The position numbers and the translations under genes were made by a program. Shown piece by piece: positions 25,332-32,837 of a stretch of 64,000 bases of DNA; the stretch's first letter is position 1; each line of letters opens with the position of its first letter. The stretch is from an uncultured bacterium (GTDB taxonomy: Bacteria; Muiribacteriota; Ozemobacteria; Ozemobacterales; Ozemobacteraceae), in the NCBI GenBank assembly GCA_937949615.1, contig CALEDQ010000005.1:62001-126000 (forward strand), given 5' to 3'. The notes beneath the pieces are model-generated. The model made no database searches. It was not told where the DNA came from and saw only the letters and a list, made by a program, of their open reading frames with translations.

Positions 25332-27226
25332 CTCAACACGTTACCAGGGCAGTATTGAAGGGAAGCGCGTTCGCAGCTCTGCTGGCTTCAGCCACGCTGC
25401 TGTCTCCGGTCAATCTTTCGACGCCGGTTCAGGCCGCTCAGGATGCCATTTATGGCTATCAGACCCTGAGTTTCTCAGAAGCGAACGTCAGGGCTTTTCG
25501 CGCCATGGTCGCGGCTGAACAGAATGAAGTGGCAGTTGAACTGAACAAAAAATACGCCGACAAACCCGAGAAAGTTGCGAAAAATGCTGCGTTCATCGGT
25601 TACGCCCGCATTATTTCCGGCACTGATGAATTACTTAGCCGCATCGGTAAATCAGAAGGTTCATCTGAAGACCTCTCTCACAGCTTTGTAAGACTGCAGC
25701 GCCTGCACTACACGCTTCTTGCTGATCGCGGCAATGGCTCGATCGAGCCCAAACTTAAGCGCGGTTTCAAGATGCTGAAAAACATGGTCGGCAAGTCGAT
25801 GGTTCTCAATGTTCCGAAAATGCGTGAGCCGGAAACACCGATCGGCGAAAGAGCTGCCGAACTAGAAGCTAAGAGACTTTTCCGGCCCGGCGAAAAAGCG
25901 CCGGTAAAAGCGGCCGAACTCGCCCACATGTCGGCCCTCGAAATTTCACGTCTGCAGCCGGCCGCCGATCACCCGGCCCTCAGCGGTAAAGAACCCGGTA
26001 ATCACTATGCTGACTTCCTTGCTGAACTTACCAGCCTGATCAAAGCCTGTGAGCCGAAAAAGCTTGCCAGCTTCAATTTCGACTACGCCCGCCGCGTCGT
26101 TTTCTATGACGAACTCAAAGAAGATGCCACTTCGCCGAAAATCCGTGTTAAAGACCGCTATGGTATCAACTGGGGCCTCAAATGGGGCGACGAAGTGCAT
26201 ACTGACGTTGCTCTTACCCGCCTTTTCATAGACCTCGGCGGCACCTATGTCGACCCGAAGTTCTATTCTGGCCCGGGCGAAACAATTCTCGTGCTCGATT
26301 CGCCGAAAAAGAGCAAAGAAGGTGCGGTAACCTCTTTTGCCCAGCTTGCCACCAATCTGTTGAATTCCAAATTTCAGTTTCATGCCGAGCGTTATCTGTT
26401 GCCCGGCCGTGAACTGGTTAAAGACGCCGGCGGCCAGATTCTCGGCCACGGTATTGTCGACGAAGCAATGCTCGAACGCGAATCGATCGATAAAAAATAC
26501 CTCGGCGCCCCTTATGTGCTTTTCAAAGAATGCCAGCTGTCATTCTTCAACCCGGCCGTCAAACGCTTCGGCGGCATCGCCCTCAGCAATGTCGGTGCCG
26601 TTGAAGACCGCGTTGCCCGCTCTTCTATCGTTTTCAACTGCTGGATCAAAAATAAAGACATGAAAGACGACAACTCGCGCGCCGCCCTTCTTTACAACCC
26701 CAAGACCGGCGAATTCGACCGTACGGTTGAATTTCAGAGCGACCTGGGCTGCACTCTCGGGCATATGCGTCCTTCCGGCGAAATAAACTCATTCGAAAGT
26801 TCGTTCGTCGTAAAAATGATCAACAGCATCGGTTTCTCGATGAAACCGCTTTATGTTCCCGCTTCCTGGAAAGCCTGCACCTGGTCAGACGCCCGCTGGA
26901 TGGCCCTGCGTATTGCAAAGATCACCCGTGTCGACCTCGAAAGATGCTTCGCCGAAAGTGGCTGGCCGACCTTTGTACAGCATCTCGCTATCGAAAAGCT
27001 TATTTCCCGTCGCAATGAACTGATTGAACCGTTCAGACTCGATCTCGACGGCATCAAGCCGATCGAATGCGACCCGAATCTGACGCTGACCGTTAAGGTC
27101 GACGGCAAAGAATATCAGCCGGTAAGAAATGGTGCTATCGCCGCCGATTGCCCGCTGGTTCAGAACCTCGAAGCCGGCATTCACGCTGAAGGTCTGGCGA
27201 CCGTAATCAGCCGCAAGCACGACTGA
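25328..27226 (+). CDS. Exported protein of unknown function
   Basis: 632 aa. Signal peptide GSAFAALLASATLLSPVNLSTPVQA. No family recognised. The N-terminal ~220 residues are helical (FSEANVRAFRAMVAAEQNE, ISGTDELLSRIGK). From ~290 the protein is mixed with RFGGIALSNVGAVEDRVARS, Cys-containing stretches (FNCWIKNKD, LGCTLGH, CTWSDARWM) and a helix LERCFAESGWP. No clear catalytic motif. It overlaps the MBL-hydrolase gene by 4 nt with a GGAGG site in the overlap region, so a joint extracytoplasmic role is likely. It ends in a terminator. Confidence 0.5.
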   Translation: MTQHVTRAVLKGSAFAALLASATLLSPVNLSTPVQAAQDAIYGYQTLSFSEANVRAFRAMVAAEQNEVAVELNKKYADKPEKVAKNAAFIGYARIISGTDELLSRIGKSEGSSEDLSHSFVRLQRLHYTLLADRGNGSIEPKLKRGFKMLKNMVGKSMVLNVPKMREPETPIGERAAELEAKRLFRPGEKAPVKAAELAHMSALEISRLQPAADHPALSGKEPGNHYADFLAELTSLIKACEPKKLASFNFDYARRVVFYDELKEDATSPKIRVKDRYGINWGLKWGDEVHTDVALTRLFIDLGGTYVDPKFYSGPGETILVLDSPKKSKEGAVTSFAQLATNLLNSKFQFHAERYLLPGRELVKDAGGQILGHGIVDEAMLERESIDKKYLGAPYVLFKECQLSFFNPAVKRFGGIALSNVGAVEDRVARSSIVFNCWIKNKDMKDDNSRAALLYNPKTGEFDRTVEFQSDLGCTLGHMRPSGEINSFESSFVVKMINSIGFSMKPLYVPASWKACTWSDARWMALRIAKITRVDLERCFAESGWPTFVQHLAIEKLISRRNELIEPFRLDLDGIKPIECDPNLTLTVKVDGKEYQPVRNGAIAADCPLVQNLEAGIHAEGLATVISRKHD

Positions 27227-27255
27227 CCCCGCGCCGTTAACCGGTAAACCAAAGG

Positions 27256-27290
27256 CCCGTCCGGCCAACTCCCGGGCGGGTTTTCCTTTT
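27256..27290 (+). terminator. Intrinsic terminator after the 632-aa gene
   Basis: CCCGTCCGG (27256-27264) pairs with CCGGGCGGG (27272-27280) with one G-T pair; then TTTTCCTTTT. It ends the MBL/632-aa operon upstream of the Xer gene. Confidence 0.85.
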
Positions 27291-27360
27291 CTGCTCAATA
27301 AAAATTCGCGGGATACCGATAAATTGAGAAGATAAGATTTACCGATAAACAGGAGCGAAC

Positions 27361-28254
27361 ATGTCGACAGATCTGCTCGAGCAGTTTCTGAACTATCTTG
27401 CCATTGAGAAGGGCCTGCGCCCCAAATCTCTGGAAGCATACCGCCGTGACCTTCAGGACTGGCTCGACTTTGCGGCCGAACGTGAGAGGGCGGTAACCAG
27501 TGGTTCAATTGACAGCGTGCTCAGCCTTTTTCTCGTGCATATGCATGATCGGGGCCTGTCGCCGCGTTCGATGGCGCGAAAATCTTCGGCTCTCAAGGGC
27601 TTTTATAAATTTCTGCAGCGCGAAGGCCATATAACAAGTGATCCGACCGCGCTTCTCGAACGACCGAAGATTGGTCGACCTCTGCCAAAGGTGATGAGCC
27701 AGCAGGAAATCGAGCAGATTCTCCAGCAACCCGATCTTTCGACCGCTTTCGGGCTGCGTGACCGCGCTATTTTAGAAATTCTCTATGCAACCGGCATTCG
27801 CGAATCAGAACTGATCGACCTGAAAATCGGCAATCTCAATGCTGCGGCCGAGTTTCTGACCGTAATCGGTAAAGGCGGTCGCGAGCGTATCGTGCCGGTC
27901 GGCCTTTATGCGATCAATGCCGTTAATGAATATATAATCAAGGGCCGGCCGCAGTTGTGCAAGGATATCACTGAAAGAACCCTGTTTCTTAATCCATACG
28001 GCAAGGCCATGTCACGCATGGGTCTGTGGAAAATCATCAGGAAATACGCCCTGCAGGCCGGAATCAATCGCGACGTATCACCGCATGTATTCAGACATTC
28101 GTGCGCAACCCACATGCTTGAAGGCGGGGCCAGCATCATGGCGGTTCAGGAGATGCTCGGTCACGTCGATGTTTCAACGACCCAGATTTATACCCATCTC
28201 ACCAGCAAAGATCTGCAGAATATACATCGAAAGGCACACCCAAGAGGCAAATGA
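27361..28254 (+). CDS. Tyrosine recombinase of the XerC/XerD family
   Basis: 297 aa, the usual Xer length. N-terminal SAM-like core-binding domain (EQFLNYLAIEKGLRPKSLEAY), then the catalytic domain with all residues in place. These are R147 (TGIRESEL), K171 (GKGGRERIVPV), H242-x-x-R245 (HVFRHSCATHML), H268 (LGHVDVSTT) and nucleophile Y277 (IYTHL). It should act in chromosome dimer resolution, or in mobile element recombination if unlinked to that role; XerC and XerD cannot be told apart here. AGGAG 5 nt before the ATG. It overlaps the next gene by 4 nt (ATGA), which is odd because that gene encodes an outer-membrane protein. No dif-like site or mobile element was seen near it. Confidence 0.93.
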   Translation: MSTDLLEQFLNYLAIEKGLRPKSLEAYRRDLQDWLDFAAERERAVTSGSIDSVLSLFLVHMHDRGLSPRSMARKSSALKGFYKFLQREGHITSDPTALLERPKIGRPLPKVMSQQEIEQILQQPDLSTAFGLRDRAILEILYATGIRESELIDLKIGNLNAAAEFLTVIGKGGRERIVPVGLYAINAVNEYIIKGRPQLCKDITERTLFLNPYGKAMSRMGLWKIIRKYALQAGINRDVSPHVFRHSCATHMLEGGASIMAVQEMLGHVDVSTTQIYTHLTSKDLQNIHRKAHPRGK

Positions 28255-31200
28255 AACCGTTTACAGCAGAATACGGTCGCTGGCGCATCGTCATGATGCG
28301 CCTGGTGCTGTTCTGCCTGGTTTTCAATATTCTTATGCCCCAGCCGGTTGCGGGTCTTGAGATGCTGCAGGGTGCAAAACCCGCCGCTCTCGACCCGGTT
28401 CTGCTGAAAAAAATCAAGACTGCTGTCTCGACAGGGGCGGCTCAGGTTAAGGCCGCCGCTGCAGCCTCAACCTCGAATGCAGCTGCACCTGCTTCTAAGA
28501 CCGCAGTGATTGCCGGGCCGCTTAAGTCTGCAGTGGCAACGAAGTCAGCAAAAACATCTCAGGCAAAACAGCCGGCAAAATCCACGTTGCCCAAAAAGGC
28601 ACCGGTGCCAGACAAGCTGCCGGTCAAAATCGTTACTGCCGCCGCTTCTGCCACAACAGCTGCAGCTCCCGCCAAACCGGTAAAGGCTGCCGCCAATGTC
28701 GAATTATCTGTTCAGTCGGAGACGGCATCTGCCGCAATAGCAGCCTCTTCAGATGCTGAAGATGAATGGGAAAATTTTCTCTGCGAAGATTCTGAAGCGG
28801 TCGAATTCGAAGATCAGGAAATCTCTGCCGACAGTGTTGCTCTGGGGCCGCTGGCACCAAAACCCTTGACCTTCAGCGAGCCAACGCGTATCAAAACGCC
28901 GCCAGCCCAAGTGCTGCAGTATGCAAAAAACTTCTGGGACGAAGCCGATCACCAGATCGAAAAGCGCAATATCAGCATTTCTGGTACCAAAAGCTTTGAA
29001 ATGAAGCAGTCTGAGGTTTCCGGCGATATCGGTCACTTTTCGACCGAAAATTATGATTCATACCCGGGTTTTAAACTCGACCAGAGCCTGCACCTCGAGA
29101 TTGACGGCAATATTACCGAAAACTCGACAGTGCATGCGGTTCTCGACGATAAGGAAGACGAAGATCGTCGATTTACAGTGAATATCGATGGCCCGGTCTG
29201 GAAATTCGTCATGGGTGATTTCCCGCTTGCTCTTGAAGGCACCGAATTTTCGCTGTTCCGCAAAGAAGTGCGCGGTATTCTGGCACAGGGCTCTTTTCAT
29301 GAGCGCTTCAAGTCGATCTTTCTCTTCTCACAGTCAAAAGGTCTGGCCCGGCGTGAGCAGTTCAGAGGCGCCGGTCAGCAGCAGGAATTCCGCATGCAGG
29401 CAAGCCCGATCGTGCAGAATTCCGAAAAAGTCAGCCTCGATGGCAAACAGTTGACGCGCGGCAGCGACTACCTCGTCGATTATGAAGATGGTCTGATCAA
29501 ATTCCTGCCACATATTCTGCCAATTGAAGTTACGCGCTGGATCGTCGTCGAATACGAAGTTGCCGATGAAAACATGGCGTTCAGCCGCAATCTGTTCGGC
29601 ACCCGCCAGATTTACACCCACAGCGAAGGGCGCAGTCTTGCCATGACCTGGCTGACTGAAATTGACAGCACGACGCCAAAGGCTGGGGTTACGGCTTCTT
29701 CGACTGTGACGCCAATGCAGCACGACCTGTTCTCGGCCGATGCTGACTGGGCGGTGTCGCACAATCTGTCGGTTAAAGCTGAAACAGCGGTTTCGCGAGT
29801 CGACCCGAACCGCAATTCAGAAGCGACGAAGGCTGATCGTGCCTTTGTCGGCAATGCAACCAGATTTGGTCTGACCGGTAAAAATGATCGCGCTGAAGGC
29901 GAAATATCCTGGCGTCGGATTGATAAGGATTTTAAAGTTGTCGGACGTGAGGGCGGCGTGCTCGAACTGGGCGAACGCGGCCTGGTCAACGACATCATGA
30001 GCGGCCGGGCCCGCCTGAACTATAAATTCACCGGTGCGGTCAGCGCTTTTGCTGATGGCGAACAGTCAGAGACCAACCTTGATCATGATCAGACTCTTTC
30101 TGCCGTTGACTATCGCAACTATAACAGCGGCTTCATCTGGACCGCCAACCCTGATACGCGTCTTGAAGTGCGTGGCGGCCGGCAGTTCGACCGCGAAAAC
30201 GGACCGGCAACCAGTTCAGACCTGACGCGTGATACTGCCGCCGTCGTTTATGACCGCAAAATCGGCAAATTGAATACTCAGGCCAAAGTTAACAAGACCG
30301 GCTATGATGACGCGGTAAACCTGGCGTCTGATTCTGAAGTTCTCGAAATGAACTTCACCATGGGGGCCCAGGCCGACGAGACCATGTCATGGAACGCCGG
30401 TGTTTCGCGCATTGCGGTTGAAGACGAACTGGTTAAGGCTGGTCTCAGATCAGAAACAAGAAACTACAATCTCGATCTTAACTATGAACCGAACCGGGTT
30501 TTCAATGCCCGCGGGCTTTTCCAGTGGCGGCGCGAAGATGATTTTCTCGCCAATTCGCGTGCCGATACCGAAATCGCTGACTCACAGCTGCGCTATGAGC
30601 CGACGCGCGACCTGCGCACCCAGCTGAAATACAAGATCGAAAACACTTCCAAAATTATCCGCGACCCCGATCTTGACCCGGCCAAGTATATTTTGCCGCC
30701 CAGTCTGCCAAATACGACCCAGAAAGAAGCCGAAATTCTCAACCGCTTCGAGAACCCGGTTCAGAAGACGACTGCCAATTTTATTACCGATTATCGCATC
30801 AATCACTATCTGCAGGCCTATTTCGACTGGCGCCGCCGCGACCTGCAGGACCAGAAAACCGATATCAAGGTTGCCAGCAACGACCGGCGCACTTACGAAC
30901 TGCGCTATACACCTTTCGAAAAAATGCTGGTGACGACCGAATATGAAGAGGGCTTCAACCGTAATCACGAGCCGCAGAGCGAGCTGCGCGACAACATCAA
31001 ATCACTGCAGCTGCGCCACGAGTTTACTGCCGGCTACATTCTCGATGCCACCTATGAAGAGAAGCTCGAAAACGATGTTTACATCGATGCCAACGATACT
31101 TTCACCAAGAGCAAAATCATGGGTCTGCAGCGCCAGTTCAGCCACTGGGCCAGTCTCGAACTTGGTCTGCAGCATAACGACATCAAAGCCGCCGAGCCGA

Positions 31201-31460
31201 GCCTTGAGTGGGAAAAGCGTCTCGCCGTCGTGCTGACGCCCGTTTCCCGCAGCCAGCGCTACCGCTTCTTTGCCACCCACAAAGATATCAGCGCCAGAAT
31301 CAGCAGTGAACATTATGAGGGTGGCGTTAATTTTTCACAGTTCATCGGTACCGACACGATCATTGACGGCGAACTCAAGCGGGTGCATTCGTCGAAAGGT
31401 CTCGTCGGCCAGGGCTACGACGCCACCGTTTTTAACGCCAAAATGGTCATAACTTTTTAA
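28251..31460 (+). CDS. Large outer-membrane beta-barrel protein with Ala/Lys-rich linker
   Basis: 1,069 aa. Signal sequence (RLVLFCLVFNILMPQPVAG), although the ATG at 28251 adds ~15 residues before it; an internal ATG (28293 or 28296) would give a cleaner signal peptide. Residues ~55-185 are an Ala/Lys/Pro-rich low-complexity linker (KAAAAASTSNAAAPASK). From ~230 to the end the protein is amphipathic strands, ending MVITF, the C-terminal Phe expected of BAM-inserted barrels. The segment VSLDGKQLTRGSDYLVDYED followed by IKFLPHIL resembles a repeated motif in SprA-like and other giant outer-membrane proteins. The role is unknown. Translation is likely coupled to the Xer gene. Confidence 0.65.
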   Translation: MKPFTAEYGRWRIVMMRLVLFCLVFNILMPQPVAGLEMLQGAKPAALDPVLLKKIKTAVSTGAAQVKAAAAASTSNAAAPASKTAVIAGPLKSAVATKSAKTSQAKQPAKSTLPKKAPVPDKLPVKIVTAAASATTAAAPAKPVKAAANVELSVQSETASAAIAASSDAEDEWENFLCEDSEAVEFEDQEISADSVALGPLAPKPLTFSEPTRIKTPPAQVLQYAKNFWDEADHQIEKRNISISGTKSFEMKQSEVSGDIGHFSTENYDSYPGFKLDQSLHLEIDGNITENSTVHAVLDDKEDEDRRFTVNIDGPVWKFVMGDFPLALEGTEFSLFRKEVRGILAQGSFHERFKSIFLFSQSKGLARREQFRGAGQQQEFRMQASPIVQNSEKVSLDGKQLTRGSDYLVDYEDGLIKFLPHILPIEVTRWIVVEYEVADENMAFSRNLFGTRQIYTHSEGRSLAMTWLTEIDSTTPKAGVTASSTVTPMQHDLFSADADWAVSHNLSVKAETAVSRVDPNRNSEATKADRAFVGNATRFGLTGKNDRAEGEISWRRIDKDFKVVGREGGVLELGERGLVNDIMSGRARLNYKFTGAVSAFADGEQSETNLDHDQTLSAVDYRNYNSGFIWTANPDTRLEVRGGRQFDRENGPATSSDLTRDTAAVVYDRKIGKLNTQAKVNKTGYDDAVNLASDSEVLEMNFTMGAQADETMSWNAGVSRIAVEDELVKAGLRSETRNYNLDLNYEPNRVFNARGLFQWRREDDFLANSRADTEIADSQLRYEPTRDLRTQLKYKIENTSKIIRDPDLDPAKYILPPSLPNTTQKEAEILNRFENPVQKTTANFITDYRINHYLQAYFDWRRRDLQDQKTDIKVASNDRRTYELRYTPFEKMLVTTEYEEGFNRNHEPQSELRDNIKSLQLRHEFTAGYILDATYEEKLENDVYIDANDTFTKSKIMGLQRQFSHWASLELGLQHNDIKAAEPSLEWEKRLAVVLTPVSRSQRYRFFATHKDISARISSEHYEGGVNFSQFIGTDTIIDGELKRVHSSKGLVGQGYDATVFNAKMVITF

Positions 31461-31513
31461 ACCCTTTGTCTGGCCGGCTTTCAAGGCCGGATAAAAATAA
31501 ATTTAAAAAAGTA

Positions 31514-31542
31514 TTGACAAACAAAAACAAACAATATATATT
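31514..31542 (+). promoter_or_regulatory. Near-consensus sigma-70 promoter of the structured RNA
   Basis: TTGACA (31514-31519, perfect -35), exactly 17 nt, TATATT (31537-31542, 5/6 to TATAAT). The start of transcription would fall at about 31549, which is also the first base of the 5' closing helix. This is the best promoter I see in the window. Confidence 0.9.
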
Positions 31543-31548
31543 GATCTA

Positions 31549-32645
31549 GTTGAACGAACAGATCATTGACAATAGAATCGGTAGCCGCAAGGCAGTTGCT
31601 TCTGAGCTCCGGCAGGTTCCGGGCAGCAATCCAAAGATGGGTGCAGATGTCTGGTGACAGGCAAAACGACCCTGAAGAGAATCAATAATCTCGGGTTGCG
31701 CGTAACCGAAGAAGAAGCAGGTGTCATAAGGCACAAACTCCATGGGGGGAGGGCTCCGCATCGACGGAGAAACCAACTTCAACCGCAGAAAAACTCTACG
31801 AGGGCCACAAACCCTGAAAGAGGAAGGATAACATCCAGGGCGGTGAAGCCTGATACCCCGAAGGACAAAAGGTCATGAGAGTTGCCATCGCGACGAAGGA
31901 GTGAAATCCGACGACGTAGGAGGCGCTTCAAACCGGGAGCAAAGCTTCAAGGTATGACCGAATCTCAAGATGGAAACCGGCTGCTTGCAGTACGGGGCCA
32001 GAGAAAGCCAGGGTCGGGTTGAACGTAAGTTCGGCGGCCAGGCAGTGGGAACTGCCAGCAATTTCTGGAAGAAAACCATGTAGAGACGGTGACAGCGTAG
32101 AAGCAGGGCAACTGAAAACAGTTGTCGATCGGTTCGAGGTAAGACTCTGAAGATCAATACCCTGGGAGTGCCAGCGGGGTGGAACAAACCCGCAAGCTGT
32201 TAAGACGCAAGTTCTGCTGAGAGGTTGAGAAAACCTGGGAGCGGAATGCGACAGGGCCGGAATCCTGTTTGTCACGTCTGACGGTGACGGCGCTAAGAGG
32301 GCAGAAACCTCAGGAGGCGTTGGCGTTATCCAGCCAATGAAGATGTGTGTAGTACCTTGCAGTCGGCAGAAGTTCACAAGAGAATAGAAAGACTTGATTA
32401 ACTTCCAGTCTGGTGGTTGTATCGAAGGCCTCGAGGGCGATGAACGTCTGAGGCTTGGCGTAACCAATGCGCGTCATAGTGCAGCCACGTTAAAACTCTA
32501 AAGGATATGTAACGACACGAAGGGGGAATCAGTAACGGTGACGTGACTGATGAACCATACATCGATAAGTCTTCAAGAAGGAACACCGATTCTAATCTGC
32601 AAGTTCAACAGACAGCCCCCCGTTAAACGGGGGTTGTTTCTTTTA
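31549..32645 (+). ncRNA. Giant structured non-coding RNA (~1.1 kb), class not identified
   Basis: No protein gene fits this stretch: open frames on both strands have no family character. RNA features are strong. The ends pair in three successive helices: GTTGAAC (31549-31555) with GTTCAAC (32603-32609), CAGAT (31559-31563) with ATCTG (32595-32599), and TAGAATCGGT (31573-31582) with ACCGATTCTA (32585-32594). Internal hairpins include CTCCG/CGGAG (31754-31769), GAAC-GTAA-GTTC (32021-32032) and GGCAGT-GGGA-ACTGCC (32041-32056). Others are CAACTG-AAAA-CAGTTG (32109-32124), AGGTT/AACCT (32222-32236), TTGGC/GCCAA (32320-32337), GAAGTT..CAAG/CTTG..AACTTC (32369-32405) and ATCAGT/ACTGAT (32528-32551). 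The sequence is purine-rich with GNRA-type loops and unpaired A runs, as in folded ribozyme-size RNAs. A strong promoter begins it and an intrinsic terminator ends it. Size resembles OLE/GOLLD/ROOL RNAs, but membership is not established. Confidence 0.88.
32613..32644 (+). terminator. Intrinsic terminator of the structured RNA
   Basis: CCCCCGTT (32617-32624) pairs with AACGGGGG (32626-32633) around a single A, so the real loop is TTAAA; then TTGTTTCTTTT. It starts 4 nt past the 3' closing helix. Confidence 0.9.
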
Positions 32646-32781
32646 GGCGATTTAGCTTTTGGTCGGACCAGCCGAGAAGCTTTAAAAAAGCCGAAAAAGG
32701 TGACAAAATTGGCCATTTTTTTGCCTTAGAGTGCCCTTTTTCTCTGCGAAAATGATGCTCTAAGCTTTTTTCACTGATAAA
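32646..32781. other. Spacer without a recognisable feature
   Basis: Between the RNA terminator and the terminator of the LysM gene I see only an AT-rich stretch with AAAAAAG/CTTTTT-type words and no gene, promoter or paired structure. Confidence 0.5.
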
Positions 32782-32815
32782 TAAAAAACCGCCCGGTTTC
32801 TTTGACCGGGCGGTT
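32782..32815 (-). terminator. Intrinsic terminator of the LysM/barrel gene
   Basis: AACCGCCCGGT (32787-32797) pairs with ACCGGGCGGTT (32805-32815), 11 bp perfect; on the minus strand it runs into TTTTTTATTT. On the plus strand the T-run is weak (CTGTTT). Confidence 0.85.
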
Positions 32816-32837
32816 CTGTTTAACTCGTTCTATATTT

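Noticed and set aside
31471..31490. Terminator after the 1,069-aa gene (CCGGC/GCCGG)
   Set aside because: Only 5 bp and followed by A-rich, not T-rich, sequence; too weak to call.
31873..32467. Minus-strand open frames of 104 and 179 aa inside the structured RNA
   Set aside because: Their products have no fold-like pattern (Ser/Pro/Leu-rich), no ribosome sites, and are antisense to a region with RNA promoter, paired ends and terminator.
31549..32645. Group II intron
   Set aside because: No GUGYG-type 5' end, no domain V-like 34-nt hairpin near the 3' end, no maturase frame, and it has its own promoter and terminator. A distant relation cannot be excluded without covariance models.
31549..32645. 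tmRNA, RNase P RNA, SRP RNA or rRNA fragment
   Set aside because: I do not see their conserved strings (for example the RNase P GAGGAAAGUC-type core), and the length and end pairing do not fit.
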